Assembly (NCBI RefSeq): GCF_000023265.1 | Contig: NC_013124.1 | Span: 248,001 to 312,000 of the forward strand | Reading direction: 5' to 3' | Source: Acidimicrobium ferrooxidans DSM 10331 | Lineage (GTDB): Bacteria > Actinomycetota > Acidimicrobiia > Acidimicrobiales > Acidimicrobiaceae | Length of the DNA stretch: 64,000 bases | Shown here: one piece after another, positions 51,214-60,532 of the stretch | Layout: each line of letters opens with the position of its first letter | Numbering within the stretch: the first letter of the stretch is position 1 | Program-made: the position numbers and the translations under genes | Notes under the pieces: generated by a model | Seen by the model: the letters and a program-made list of their open reading frames with translations, nothing else | What the model was told of the DNA's origin: nothing | Database searches by the model: none

Positions 51214-51686
51214 CCAGGGACGTGGCTGCGTTGACGATGGCGGGCCGCGCCCAGATCAGGGACGATCACGACCGCACCCGTGCAGTGGTGCGCGACGCGG
51301 GCGCTCACGGACCCGATGAGTGCATCGGCGAAGGGGCGGTGTCCGTGCGCGCCGACGACGAGGAGCTGGGCGTCGCGGGCTTCGACGCAGAGCTGCTCAG
51401 CGGGGTCTCCCTCTCGAAGGACCGACTCGACGGCGACGGTGGGATGGTCCTCGTCGATGTCGGCGAGCACGTCGTCGAGCACACGTCGAGCCGCGCTTGC
51501 CAATGCCGTGTCGTCGGCGATCGGTCCGAGATCGCCCGCTCCAGCGAGTTCGTAGTCGTAGGGCGAGCGCCAGACATGCACGACGCGCACCGTCGCGCTG
51601 CGCAGGGCGGCCTCGGCGAGCGCCCAACGGAGCGCGAGTCGGCTTGGTTGGGAGCCGTCGACGCCGACGACGATCAGTTCGGCCAT
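51207..51686 (-). CDS. Universal stress protein, single domain
   Basis: The 159 residues have the UspA opening LIVVGVDGSQPSRLALRWAL and the ATP-binding motif GAHGHRPFADALIGSVSARV. It is the last gene of the USP-ATPase-USP operon, starting four bases after the ATPase stop. AAGGAGG lies upstream of ATG 51686. Such proteins often bind ATP and respond to acid, redox or energy stress. Confidence 0.88.
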   Translation of the reverse strand: MAELIVVGVDGSQPSRLALRWALAEAALRSATVRVVHVWRSPYDYELAGAGDLGPIADDTALASAARRVLDDVLADIDEDHPTVAVESVLREGDPAEQLCVEARDAQLLVVGAHGHRPFADALIGSVSARVAHHCTGAVVIVPDLGAARHRQRSHVPGH

Positions 51687-51690
51687 CAGA

Positions 51691-54129
51691 TCATGTCCTC
51701 CTTCCGGTCGTGGCCTCGGTAGCGCCCGCTGGAGCGAGGGCCGCCGATGGCTCCGCTCTCGACGGTGCGCTCCGTACCTGTCTGAGCAGAGGCGCCTTGA
51801 TCGTGTCGAGTGCGAGTGTGAGCACCCCGACGGCACCGATGAGGCCGACGACGTCTGGGAACGGTACGGGGGCCATGAGGATGCCCGTGGTCGCAAGGAC
51901 CGCCACGATCACGAGATCGGCAAGGGACGTGAGGGCGAGCCACCAACTCGGGGGCGAGGTCCACAGATGGCCGGGTTCACGCACGAGGTAGACCGTCGCC
52001 TGACCGGTTGCGACGAGCATGACGAACGCGAGCGTCTGCGTGGATGCCAGCGACAGCCCGAGCACGTCGCGTCCGATCGCGACGGTGGCGAAGGCCACGA
52101 GGAGCCACGGCACAGCGATGACGAGGGCGGCCAGGGCGAGCTGGTTCACTCGCCAACGGTCCGGGGAGGGGGAGTAGCTGACACGGTCGGTGGCGAGCGA
52201 CATGGTGACGACGTCGTTGGCGAACAGCAGGAGGAGGACGAGTCGGGGCGTCGTCACGAAGGTGTTCATGACGAGGAGCCCGAGACCGAGAAACAGCGAG
52301 ACCTGGAAGGTCTTCGCGATCTTGTTGAGTGTGTACGTGAGCATGCGCTGGTAGACACGACGCCCGGTCTCGACGGCCGCGACGATGCCGCCGAGGCCCG
52401 GGCTCGTCAGCACGAGGCTCGCCGCACTCTTGGCGACGTCCGTCGCGTTCGAGACCGCGATACCGACCTCCGCACGCTTGAGCGCGGGGGCGTCGTTCAC
52501 GCCGTCGCCGGTCATCCCGACCACATGGCCGCGTCGCTGTGCCCGCTCGACGAGGAGGAGCTTGTCCTCGGGAAGGACGCTCGCCATGACGTCGACGTCG
52601 ATCGGGCCGTCGCTTCGTCGCCGAAGGTCGTCGAGGTCACCGAGGCGCTCGCCGATGCCGACCTCCCGAGCGACCGCGAGTGCCGTCTGTGGTGTGTCGC
52701 CCGTCACCATGATGACCCGAACGCCGAGCTCGTGCAGGTGGCTGACGAGCGCGCCGGAGTCGGGGCGAGCAGGATCGCCGAGGGCGATGAGGCCGACGAG
52801 CTCGAGGGTCGTCGTGCCTCGCGCGACCGCGAGGACCCGCGCGCCGCCCGAGGCCAGCGCCGCGACGGCGTCGTCGAGGCCGGGGGGTGGGTTCTCACAG
52901 AGGCTGGCGACGGTCGCTGGCGCGCCCTTGACGATGCGCGTCTCGGTGTCGGCCGCGTCGCGCCAGAGCGCCTCGGAGCGCTTGGTCGCAGGATCGAACG
53001 GCGTGAACTGCACGCGCTCACCTGGTCCGGCTGGCGACAGTGTGCGAGCGAGCACCGCGAGGTCGATCGGGTCTTGGGTGGCTGCGTCGGAGGCGGCTGC
53101 GGCGAGGCCGAGCACGTCGTCGCGGGAAGTGTCGCCGAAAGGGGTGACCGCCGTGACCGTGAGGACGTTCTGCGTGATGGTGCCGGTCTTGTCGCTGCAG
53201 AGCAGATCCATCGCCGCGGCCTCTTCGATCGCACTCAGGTGCGTCGCGAGCACGCCCTCGCGCGCGAGCGCCATCGCCCCGACGGAACTCGCCAGCGTGA
53301 AGGTCGCCGGCAGGGCGACCGGAACCGCCGCGACGAGCAGGATCAAGACGAACGGGACGAGGGTTGCGGGGTCGAGATGGCGAACGAGACCGTCGACGAC
53401 GATCGCGACCACGAGCAGAGCGTCCAAGGCGAGCAGGGCCCGCACGATACGCAGGATCGTCTGCTCGAGGTGGCTCTGGGTCGTCGCCGTCCGCACCAGT
53501 TGTGCGGTGTGACCGAAGTAGGTGCGCTCGCCGGTCGCGCTCACGACGGCGGTCGCCTCGCCGCGCACGACGACCGAACCGGAGTAGCACGTCCCCGAGC
53601 CATCCAGGTTGACCGGTCGCGATTCGCCGGTGAGGACGGATGCGTCGAGCGAGATGCGTCCGTCGACGACGTCGAGGTCGGCGGGGACGATGTCGCCGAC
53701 GCGGACGTGGACGACGTCGCCAGGGACGAGGTCGGCGGCGTCGACGGTGCGCCAGGTGCCGTCACGCCGCACGCGAGCCTGTACGGCGAGTCGTTGGCGC
53801 AGCAGTGCGAGCGCGCCGTCGGCCCTGCCCTCTTGGACGAAGCTCAGGGCGCCGTTGAAGACGATCAGGAGGGCGATGATGATCGCTTCGGTGAGGTGGT
53901 GATCGAGCAGCTCGAGCACGACCGCAGCCTCGAGGAGGTAGGCGATCGGGCCGGTGAGCTTGGACAGCAAGCGCCGCAGGACGTGTGGCCGTTCGGGTGC
54001 GACGGCGTTGGGGCCGATGGCGGCGAGTCGAGACGCGGCTTCGCGCTCGGTGAGGCCTGCGGGCTCGGGCGCCGAGGGGCTGGTCGCAGACTGGAAGGGA
54101 TCCGATGTCGTCGGTTCCGTGTCCGCCAT
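51691..54129 (-). CDS. P-type ATPase, plasma-membrane H+-ATPase (P3A) type
   Basis: The 812 residues show the P-type landmarks: actuator TGES at 167-170, phosphorylation Asp313 in CSDKTGTITQN, the KGAP nucleotide-binding motif, MVTGDTPQTA and GMTGDGVNDAPALKRAEVG. Short N- and C-terminal tails and an absence of heavy-metal motifs fit the P3A proton pump subgroup, as does the PVALPATFTLA segment in helix 4. It is a plausible proton extruder for pH homeostasis in acid (inference). It lies between two USP genes with 4- and 10-base gaps. Confidence 0.9.
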   Translation of the reverse strand: MADTEPTTSDPFQSATSPSAPEPAGLTEREAASRLAAIGPNAVAPERPHVLRRLLSKLTGPIAYLLEAAVVLELLDHHLTEAIIIALLIVFNGALSFVQEGRADGALALLRQRLAVQARVRRDGTWRTVDAADLVPGDVVHVRVGDIVPADLDVVDGRISLDASVLTGESRPVNLDGSGTCYSGSVVVRGEATAVVSATGERTYFGHTAQLVRTATTQSHLEQTILRIVRALLALDALLVVAIVVDGLVRHLDPATLVPFVLILLVAAVPVALPATFTLASSVGAMALAREGVLATHLSAIEEAAAMDLLCSDKTGTITQNVLTVTAVTPFGDTSRDDVLGLAAAASDAATQDPIDLAVLARTLSPAGPGERVQFTPFDPATKRSEALWRDAADTETRIVKGAPATVASLCENPPPGLDDAVAALASGGARVLAVARGTTTLELVGLIALGDPARPDSGALVSHLHELGVRVIMVTGDTPQTALAVAREVGIGERLGDLDDLRRRSDGPIDVDVMASVLPEDKLLLVERAQRRGHVVGMTGDGVNDAPALKRAEVGIAVSNATDVAKSAASLVLTSPGLGGIVAAVETGRRVYQRMLTYTLNKIAKTFQVSLFLGLGLLVMNTFVTTPRLVLLLLFANDVVTMSLATDRVSYSPSPDRWRVNQLALAALVIAVPWLLVAFATVAIGRDVLGLSLASTQTLAFVMLVATGQATVYLVREPGHLWTSPPSWWLALTSLADLVIVAVLATTGILMAPVPFPDVVGLIGAVGVLTLALDTIKAPLLRQVRSAPSRAEPSAALAPAGATEATTGRRT

Positions 54130-54139
54130 CGGGCCTCGC

Positions 54140-55051
54140 TCAGCGATCGGTCGCAGATTGCGGGAGGTCCGTGGTGTCCGGCACGATGACGATGGGGACC
54201 GGTGCGTGGTGGGCGCACGTCGTCGCGATCGACCCGAGGAGGAGTGCCGCGAGCGAGTGGGTGCCTCGGCGCCCCACGACGAGCAGGTCTGCATCCTCGG
54301 CGTGGTGGCACAGCTCGCGTCGCGGGTCGCCGCCTACGACCACGGCTTCGACCTCGACCGAAGGCGCGACGGAGGCGGTCTCGTCGATGACCGCCTCGAG
54401 GCGCTCGCGCACCGCGCGGAGCGCGACCTCGTGGTCGACTTGGAACCTCGGGGCCTGGAGCTCGAAGGTGAGATCTCCTTCGTAGGGGTCGGACCAGACC
54501 GAGAGCGCCGTAACGGACCACCCTCGGCGGCGAGCGTCATCCTTGGCCCAGGCGAGTGCTCGGCGCGATCCGTCGGACCCGTCGATGCCGACCAGGATGC
54601 GGCCGGACCGCGGAGGCGCGTCGCCTGCGTGGCCGGGCCGTGTGATGAGCAGCGGGGACGCCGCGTGGCGGGCGCAGGCCGAACTCACCGAGCCGAGGAG
54701 CAGGCGCTCGAAGCCGCCCCGCCCACGTGATCCGACGACGAGGAGCGACGCTCCGATGCTGCGATCGCAGAGGACGTGGTCGGGGCCGCCTTCTGAGACG
54801 ACCGGGTCGACCGTGAGCCCAGGCGGGACCGACGTGGCCTGGAGCGCATCAGCCAGCACACGTCGGGCGGCCTCGGCGATCCCGTCGTCGAGTGCTGGGT
54901 CGGGGACGTCGGCTCCACGTGCGGCCACGCCCTGCCATGCGGTGACCGCCTCGACCGTCGCACCCCTGATGGCGGCCTCGTCGAGCGCCCATCGGAGGGC
55001 GCCGAGCGATGCGTCCGAGCCATCGACGCCGACGACGACGCGCTCTGCCAT
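54140..55051 (-). CDS. Tandem-domain universal stress protein
   Basis: The 303 residues contain two UspA domains. The first spans about 1-145 (RVVVGVDGSDASLGALRWAL and GSRGRGGFERLLLGSVSS); the second about 155-290 (RILVGIDGSDGSRRALAWAK and GRRGTHSLAALLLGSIATT). Both keep the Gly-rich ATP-binding loop. ATG 55051 has AAGGAGG ahead. It is the head gene of the operon with the P-type ATPase. Confidence 0.9.
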   Translation of the reverse strand: MAERVVVGVDGSDASLGALRWALDEAAIRGATVEAVTAWQGVAARGADVPDPALDDGIAEAARRVLADALQATSVPPGLTVDPVVSEGGPDHVLCDRSIGASLLVVGSRGRGGFERLLLGSVSSACARHAASPLLITRPGHAGDAPPRSGRILVGIDGSDGSRRALAWAKDDARRRGWSVTALSVWSDPYEGDLTFELQAPRFQVDHEVALRAVRERLEAVIDETASVAPSVEVEAVVVGGDPRRELCHHAEDADLLVVGRRGTHSLAALLLGSIATTCAHHAPVPIVIVPDTTDLPQSATDR

Positions 55052-55158
55052 GACGACCTCCTTTGCCACCGTGTCCGTGAGTGTAGGGCTCGCTCGACGG
55101 CTCGACCAGGGACCTTTGGTCATGGGGAGCCTGCCGACCGGCTCATGGGCCCGTGATC

Positions 55159-56547
55159 CTACGGTCGTAGCGATCGGGCGGCTCGGTCGATGCCCTCCGA
55201 CGCCATGGGGTGGGGGAAGGCCATCGTCGCGAGCTGGTCCACCGTGAGCCCGGCGTGGATCGCGAGCGCGAGCGGCGCGATGAGCTGCGCTGCGTCGACG
55301 CCGAGCACCTGGGCGCCGAGCAGGGTGCCGCGGTGCGGCTCTGCGATGAGGGCGAGGAACCCTTCGCGTTCGTCGAGGATCTGGGCGCGCGCATCACCGG
55401 CGAAGTCGTAGTGACCCACCATGACGTCGCCATGGCGCGTCCGCGCCTCGACCTCCGTCAGTCCGACGCTCGCGACCTCGGGCTCGGTGAAGACGGTCGT
55501 GGGCACCGCATCGAAGTCCATTGCGTCGGTAGATCGACCCCCTGCCATGATGCAGTGGGCGACGACCAGGCTCTGGCGTACGGCTGCGTGGAACAGTGGG
55601 GTCCGTCCATTCACGTCACCTGGGGCCCACACACGTGGGTGCGAGGTTCGAAGCTGGGCATCGACCGTCGGCGCGCGGTCGGGAGCAAGCCCGAGCGCGT
55701 CGATCCCCTCGGGGAGCTGGACGTGGCGGCCCGTGGCCATGATCACGAGATCACCCCGGGTGACGTGGACGTCGCCGCCGTGCTGCCAGCTCACCTCGTA
55801 GTCGCTGCCGACGCGCGTGATGCTCCGCACGAGCGCGTCGACGTGGAGCTGCACGCGCTGGCCGAGGAGGCTCGCGAGGCCCGTCGCAAGCGCCGCGTCG
55901 TAGCCCGGCAGCAGGCCTCCGGTTGCTTCGAGGATCGTCGGTGCGGCCCCCAGGTTCGCCAGCATGGAGGCGGTCTCGACGCCGATGTAGCCCCCGCCGA
56001 TGATGACGGGTCGCGATGGGAACGGGAGATCGGCACCGAGGCGGAAGAGCTCGTGCGATGTCACGGCGAGATCAGCGCCTGCAATGGCGAGGCGACTCGG
56101 TGCGGAGCCGGTCGCGAGCACGAGGTCGTGGAAGCGGACGAGCGTCGTGGAACCGTCGGCCTCCTCGATCGCGATCCGTTCGGCATCGTCGATGCGGGCG
56201 GTCGCCGTCATGAACCGAATCGTGGAGGCTCGCAGTTCGTCGGTGTGCTGCTCGTAGCGCAAGCGCTGGACACGGTCCTTGTGTGCGAGCACCCCCGACC
56301 AGTCCACGTCGAGCGCGGTGCCCCTCAGGCCAAAGGTCTCGGCGCGCGTCGAGCGCGCACGGATGAGGCTTGCCTCGCGAACGGCCTTGGATGGAATGCA
56401 GCCCTCAGCAAGGCAGTTGCCTCCGAGGTTGCCGATCGGATCGACCAGCACCACCGAGCGGCCGGCCCGATCCAGCGCGAACGCCGCAGGGTAGCCACCA
56501 CCTCCGGCTCCGACGATGACGACATCTGCGGTTGCTTCTCGTGCCAT
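55159..56547 (-). CDS. Flavin disulfide reductase (dihydrolipoamide dehydrogenase-like)
   Basis: The 462 residues have the FAD motif DVVIVGAGGGGYPAAFALDR, the redox-active disulfide GGNCLAEGCIPSKAV, the NAD(P) motif VIIGGGYIGVETAS and the second FAD site VWAPGDVNG. The C-terminal active-site motif reads FPHPMASEGID, keeping His and Glu. It could be lipoamide dehydrogenase, mycothione or another disulfide reductase; no 2-oxoacid dehydrogenase genes are adjacent. ATG 56547 follows GGAGG. It is divergent from furA-katG. Confidence 0.87.
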   Translation of the reverse strand: MAREATADVVIVGAGGGGYPAAFALDRAGRSVVLVDPIGNLGGNCLAEGCIPSKAVREASLIRARSTRAETFGLRGTALDVDWSGVLAHKDRVQRLRYEQHTDELRASTIRFMTATARIDDAERIAIEEADGSTTLVRFHDLVLATGSAPSRLAIAGADLAVTSHELFRLGADLPFPSRPVIIGGGYIGVETASMLANLGAAPTILEATGGLLPGYDAALATGLASLLGQRVQLHVDALVRSITRVGSDYEVSWQHGGDVHVTRGDLVIMATGRHVQLPEGIDALGLAPDRAPTVDAQLRTSHPRVWAPGDVNGRTPLFHAAVRQSLVVAHCIMAGGRSTDAMDFDAVPTTVFTEPEVASVGLTEVEARTRHGDVMVGHYDFAGDARAQILDEREGFLALIAEPHRGTLLGAQVLGVDAAQLIAPLALAIHAGLTVDQLATMAFPHPMASEGIDRAARSLRP

Positions 56548-56717
56548 GGTGACCTCCACCGTCGATGACGACCGTAGCGCAGCCTTGGCGTCCTCTCCCG
56601 TCACGCCCGTGGGCGTCGGCGAGCGGCTGGTTGCGCTCGTCACGAGTCTGGAGCGCCTCGGCGCGGCGGGGGCTGCGAGGGCACAGAAAGGGACAGAAAA
56701 GGGAAGAAGGTCCCATA

Positions 56718-56732
56718 TTGGAATGGATCCAA
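56718..56732. promoter_or_regulatory. Probable Fur/PerR-type operator, 7-1-7 inverted repeat
   Basis: TTGGAATGGATCCAA is an inverted repeat (TTGGA...TCCAA) in an unusually A/T-rich patch. It covers the expected -35 region of the furA promoter, 15 bases upstream of the TAGGTT box, a position suited to autorepression by the adjacent Fur-family protein. Confidence 0.55.
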
Positions 56733-56746
56733 GGTTGGAAGTGTGC

Positions 56747-56752
56747 TAGGTT
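56747..56752 (+). promoter_or_regulatory. -10 box TAGGTT of furA-katG, leaderless spacing
   Basis: TAGGTT is followed by seven bases and ATG 56760. Confidence 0.55.
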
Positions 56753-56759
56753 GGACGTC

Positions 56760-57272
56760 ATGGAGAACGACGGCGAGCGCCGTGCGACGCACGCGACCGA
56801 GCAGCTTCGCGCGGCAGGTCTGCGGGTCACCGCTGCGCGGCTCGCCGTTGTGCGGGTCTTGGAGCGCCACCCGCACGCCGATGCCGAGTCGATCATCGCC
56901 GAGGTGCGAGGCGAACTCGGGACCGTGTCGCACCAGACGGTCTACGGCGTCCTCCAGGCGCTCGTCGAGGCAGGACTCGCCCGCCGCATCGAGCCGGCAG
57001 GGAGTCCGGGCCGCTACGAGCTGCGCGTCGGCGACAATCATCACCACATCGTGTGCCGAAGCTGCGGTGCGACGGTGGACGTCGACTGCGTGGTCGGCGA
57101 GCGGCCCTGCCTCACGCCCTCCGAGACGCACGGCTACCTCCTCGACGAGGCGGAGGTCACGTTCTGGGGGCTGTGTCCGGCATGTCGCGATGGCGAGCGC
57201 GCAAGGCACTCCGAGAGGGTCGATGCGGACATCGACACTGGCATCCGTGGAGGTACGCAATGGATGAGATGA
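56760..57272 (+). CDS. furA: Fur family transcriptional regulator (FurA/PerR-like)
   Basis: The 170 residues contain the winged helix ([40 protein letters not shown]), the HHHIVC metal region and two CxxC pairs (CRSCG and CPACRDG) for structural zinc. Placement directly upstream of katG mirrors mycobacterial furA-katG, where FurA represses the pair until peroxide oxidises it. ATG 56760 is preferred over upstream in-frame starts because of the -10 box. The coding end overlaps katG by 13 bases. Confidence 0.9.
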   Translation: MENDGERRATHATEQLRAAGLRVTAARLAVVRVLERHPHADAESIIAEVRGELGTVSHQTVYGVLQALVEAGLARRIEPAGSPGRYELRVGDNHHHIVCRSCGATVDVDCVVGERPCLTPSETHGYLLDEAEVTFWGLCPACRDGERARHSERVDADIDTGIRGGTQWMR

Positions 57273-59449
57273 CAGACGCCCAGGGCTGTCCGGTGCTGCA
57301 CACCGTCGAGCTCGCGAATGCGGCCAAGCAGTGGTGGCCGAATCAGGTCAACCTCAAGGTTCTCGATGGACCTGCTCCGAATCGATCGCCCTATGGTCCG
57401 AGCTTCGAGTACCGTGCGGCACTCGCATCGCTCGACGTGGAGGCGCTCCGGCGGGACCTCATCGAGCTCATGACGACGTCCCAGCCGTGGTGGCCGGCTG
57501 ACTTTGGCCACTACGGGCCGCTGTTCATCCGCATGGCGTGGCACTCGGCCGGTACCTATCGCATCGCCGACGGACGCGGTGGGGCGAGCCGCGGGGCGCA
57601 GCGTTTTGCCCCGGTGGGGTCCTGGCCCGACAACGCCAACCTCGACAAGGCGCGGCGGTTGCTCTGGCCTATCAAGCAGCGCTACGGGCGTGCGCTGTCC
57701 TGGGCCGATCTCATCGTCTTCGCGGGCAACGTGGCGCTCGAGGCGATGGGTCTTCGGACGATCGGCTTCGCCTTCGGGCGTGAGGACGCCTTCGAACCAC
57801 CGCTCGACACGTACTGGGGGCCCGAACGGACCTGGCTGGGCGACGAGCGCCATGACGAGGAGGGCGAGCTCGAGAACCCGTTCGGTGCGGTGCAGATGGG
57901 TCTCATCTACGTCAACCCGGAGGGTCCGAGCGGTCACCCCGATCCTTTGGCTGCCGCGCGCGACATCCGCGAGACGTTTCGGCGCATGGCGATGAACGAC
58001 GCCGAGACCGTGGCGCTCATCGTGGGCGGGCACACCTTCGGCAAGTTCCACGGTGCGGCACCGGCGAGCTTCGTCGGCCCCGAGCCGGACGGTGCTCCCC
58101 TCGAGCAGCAGGGCCTCGGGTGGCGCAACACCTACGGCACGGGTATGGGGAACGACACCTACACGGGTGGCCCGGAGGGCATCTGGACCCCGACGCCGAC
58201 GCAGTGGGACAACACGTTCCTCGAGCAGCTCTTCGCCTACGACTGGGAACTGGAGCGGAGCCCAGCCGGCGCGTACCAGTGGACCCCACGCAACCCCGAA
58301 GCGCAAGGAACGGTGCCCGACGCGCACGATCCGACGGTTCGTCACGCACCGACCATGCTCACGACGGATCTCGCTCTTCGCGAGGATCCCATCTATCGCG
58401 AGATCGCCCTGCGCTTCCGCGACCATCCCGACGAGCTGGCCGACGCGTTCGCACGTGCCTGGTTCAAGCTCATCCATCGAGATCTCGGTCCGGTGAGCCG
58501 CTATCAGGGTCCTCTGGTCCCGAGCGAGACGTTCGTGTGGCAGGATCCGGTGCCACCGGTGACCCATGGCCTCGTGGGCGAGGCGGAGATCGCAGAGCTC
58601 AAGGATCTCATCCGCGCCAGTGGGCTCACGACTGCTGAGCTGGTACGCACCGCCTGGGCCTCCGCCTCGACGTTTCGGACAACCGATCGGCGTGGTGGAG
58701 CGAATGGTGCCCGGATACGCCTGTTGCCACAGCGAACCTGGGCGGTCAACGATCCGGCCGAGCTCGCTCGCGTGCTCGCGGTCCTCGAGGCCATCAAGGT
58801 TGGCTTCGACGAGCGCCATGGGCCTGCGGTCGGTGTCTCGCTCGCCGATCTGATCGTCCTCGGCGGCGTGACGGCCGTGGAGGACGCTGCTCGTGCGGCC
58901 GGCGTCGAGGTGTCGGTGCCGTTCACGCCCGGCCGGACCGATGCGACCGAAGCCGACACCGACGCAGAGAGCTTCGCGGTCCTCGAGCCACGGGCCGACG
59001 GCTTTCGCAACTGGGCCCGACCGGGAGAGAAGGTGCCGCTCGAGCATCTGCTCGTCGAGCGGGCGTGCCGCATGGGGCTGAACGCCCCACAGATGGTGGT
59101 GCTCGTGCTCGGCATGCGTGCGCTGGGCGCGAACGCTGGCGGCTCCCCTCACGGTGTCCTGACGGAGCGTCCAGGCGTCCTCAGCACCGACGTCGTGCGC
59201 AACCTGCTCGACATGGGCATCGAGTGGCGTCCGGCGACCGGCGAGGATCAGACCTACGTCGGTGTCGATCGTGTCTCGGGTGCTCCCAGATGGACGGCAA
59301 GCGCCGTCGACCTCGTCCTCGGCGCCAATGCCGAGCTTCGGGCCATCTGCGAGGCCTACGCGAGTGACGACGGTCAGGCGATGTTCGTGCGCGACTTCGT
59401 CGAGGCGTGGGACGCCGTCATGATGGCAGACCGGTTCGACGTGCGCTGA
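57260..59449 (+). CDS. katG: Catalase-peroxidase
   Basis: Bifunctional haem enzyme of 729 residues removing hydrogen peroxide. Distal site residues R91, W94 and H95 lie in [13 protein letters not shown]. The proximal haem ligand is H258 in [13 protein letters not shown]. The Tyr of the Met-Tyr-Trp adduct is expected at Y217 in [11 protein letters not shown]. The C-terminal duplicated domain is present, so the length is normal. ATG 57260 has GTGGAGG six bases upstream and overlaps furA. A strong hairpin terminator follows. Confidence 0.95.
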   Translation: MDEMTDAQGCPVLHTVELANAAKQWWPNQVNLKVLDGPAPNRSPYGPSFEYRAALASLDVEALRRDLIELMTTSQPWWPADFGHYGPLFIRMAWHSAGTYRIADGRGGASRGAQRFAPVGSWPDNANLDKARRLLWPIKQRYGRALSWADLIVFAGNVALEAMGLRTIGFAFGREDAFEPPLDTYWGPERTWLGDERHDEEGELENPFGAVQMGLIYVNPEGPSGHPDPLAAARDIRETFRRMAMNDAETVALIVGGHTFGKFHGAAPASFVGPEPDGAPLEQQGLGWRNTYGTGMGNDTYTGGPEGIWTPTPTQWDNTFLEQLFAYDWELERSPAGAYQWTPRNPEAQGTVPDAHDPTVRHAPTMLTTDLALREDPIYREIALRFRDHPDELADAFARAWFKLIHRDLGPVSRYQGPLVPSETFVWQDPVPPVTHGLVGEAEIAELKDLIRASGLTTAELVRTAWASASTFRTTDRRGGANGARIRLLPQRTWAVNDPAELARVLAVLEAIKVGFDERHGPAVGVSLADLIVLGGVTAVEDAARAAGVEVSVPFTPGRTDATEADTDAESFAVLEPRADGFRNWARPGEKVPLEHLLVERACRMGLNAPQMVVLVLGMRALGANAGGSPHGVLTERPGVLSTDVVRNLLDMGIEWRPATGEDQTYVGVDRVSGAPRWTASAVDLVLGANAELRAICEAYASDDGQAMFVRDFVEAWDAVMMADRFDVR

Positions 59450-59472
59450 GGTCGCGTCCATACGAGCGCGTC

Positions 59473-59500
59473 GGCGGGAGGGGTGAATGCCCCTCCCGCC
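59473..59500 (+). terminator. Strong hairpin after katG
   Basis: GGCGGGAGGGG (59473-59483) pairs perfectly with CCCCTCCCGCC (59490-59500) around TGAATG. There are eleven GC-rich pairs and no T-tract, a form common in high-GC actinobacteria. It also lies at the 3' end of the convergent gene. Confidence 0.65.
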
Positions 59501-59583
59501 ACGACCATCGGCACCGGCCGGACGGCGAAGGATCCAGGCCGCGGCCAGGCTTGCCGGCGTGCGCGGGCTGCCGAGCTCAGGTG

Positions 59584-60456
59584 TCAGCCGTCCAGGCCGA
59601 GGACGAACGTCGGCTTCGGTGACGTGTCGGGGAGGCGGTGCTCGTCAGCGAGCCGACGTACGGCGGTCCCGACCGCGAGGAACTCGGTCGCATGTTCACC
59701 CCAGACGTGGTTCGCGACCTCGACGGAGACCCCGACGATCCCGTTGGCACCAGCTCGGGTGGCCTCTGCCTGCATCCTGGTCAGCGCAAGTTCGCGTGCC
59801 TGGTAGATGGCCTCGGTGAAGGTGACCATCTCCTGATTCCACATCGACTGACGGAGCGAGCCGAACACGCTCTGGTGGGCGACGTGGTACACGCAGGTGC
59901 CGAGGACGAACGCGACCGGGACGATCCCTGTCGCGAGGAGCCGGTAGAAGTCCTGGGCGGACAGGTCTGACGTGAAGGGCCCGCCGTCGGGAGCACGGTG
60001 CGCGCCTGCGCCCGACAGAGACCGCACCGCGGTGCCGGTGGCGATGAACTCGAGCACATCTTGTCCCCAGACGTACATCTGCATCGTGAGGTTGACGCCC
60101 ACGATGCCATCAGCACCAAGCTGGTCAGCCTCGGTGCGCATCCGGGTCATGGCGAGTTCACGAGCCTCGTACATCGCCTGGGTCAGAACCTGGAGTTCCT
60201 GGCTCTGTCCCCAGCGTGCGACCTGCAGGCCGACGTGGTAGATCGACGAGCCGACGACGAACCCGAGGGGCTCGAATCCAGCCTCCTCCAGGAGGACGTA
60301 TTCGGAGACCGACAAATCGGACGTGAAGACGCCGTGTGGATCGCGTCCGAGGGTGTGGGCGAGACGCTCCTCAGCGGCGCGTGGTTCGTAGGCACCCGAG
60401 GCGGCAGGTGCTGTTCCCGGTTGCGCGTTTGACGGGTCGGGGCGGAACAAGGGCAT
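59584..60456 (-). CDS. Tandem YbjQ-type heavy-metal-binding-like protein
   Basis: The 290 residues hold two homologous halves of about 115 residues. Each starts FTSDLS, then has a GF-type strand (PLGFVVGSSIYHVG versus PVAFVLGTCVYHVA), a helix AMYEARELAMTRM versus AIYQARELALTRM, and a GADGIVGVNL versus GANGIVGVSV loop. This matches the YbjQ/UPF0145 fold of unknown function in duplicate. ATG 60456 has GAGGAGG upstream. It is divergent from the MFS gene. Confidence 0.75.
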   Translation of the reverse strand: MPLFRPDPSNAQPGTAPAASGAYEPRAAEERLAHTLGRDPHGVFTSDLSVSEYVLLEEAGFEPLGFVVGSSIYHVGLQVARWGQSQELQVLTQAMYEARELAMTRMRTEADQLGADGIVGVNLTMQMYVWGQDVLEFIATGTAVRSLSGAGAHRAPDGGPFTSDLSAQDFYRLLATGIVPVAFVLGTCVYHVAHQSVFGSLRQSMWNQEMVTFTEAIYQARELALTRMQAEATRAGANGIVGVSVEVANHVWGEHATEFLAVGTAVRRLADEHRLPDTSPKPTFVLGLDG

Positions 60457-60484
60457 GGTGGCCTCCTCGAAGAGCGACACGCTG

Positions 60485-60490
60485 ACGCTA
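60485..60490 (-). promoter_or_regulatory. -10 box TAGCGT of the YbjQ-type gene
   Basis: TAGCGT on the minus strand gives a leader of about 20-28 bases with the GAGGAGG site. Confidence 0.35.
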
Positions 60491-60519
60491 TCACCTGGGG
60501 CGCATCGGCGCTGAGCGCC

Positions 60520-60525
60520 TACGCT
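60520..60525 (+). promoter_or_regulatory. -10 box TACGCT of the MFS gene, leaderless spacing
   Basis: TACGCT is followed by seven bases and GTG 60533. GTG 60530 would be only four bases away. Confidence 0.5.
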
Positions 60526-60532
60526 GGCAGTG

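Noticed and set aside
51967-54189. 740-codon open frame antisense to the P-type ATPase gene
   Set aside because: The ATPase on the other strand has all catalytic motifs; this frame is Arg/Asp/Glu-rich noise.
57134-59461. 775-codon open frame antisense to katG
   Set aside because: Shadow of a clearly functional katG; no recognisable motif.
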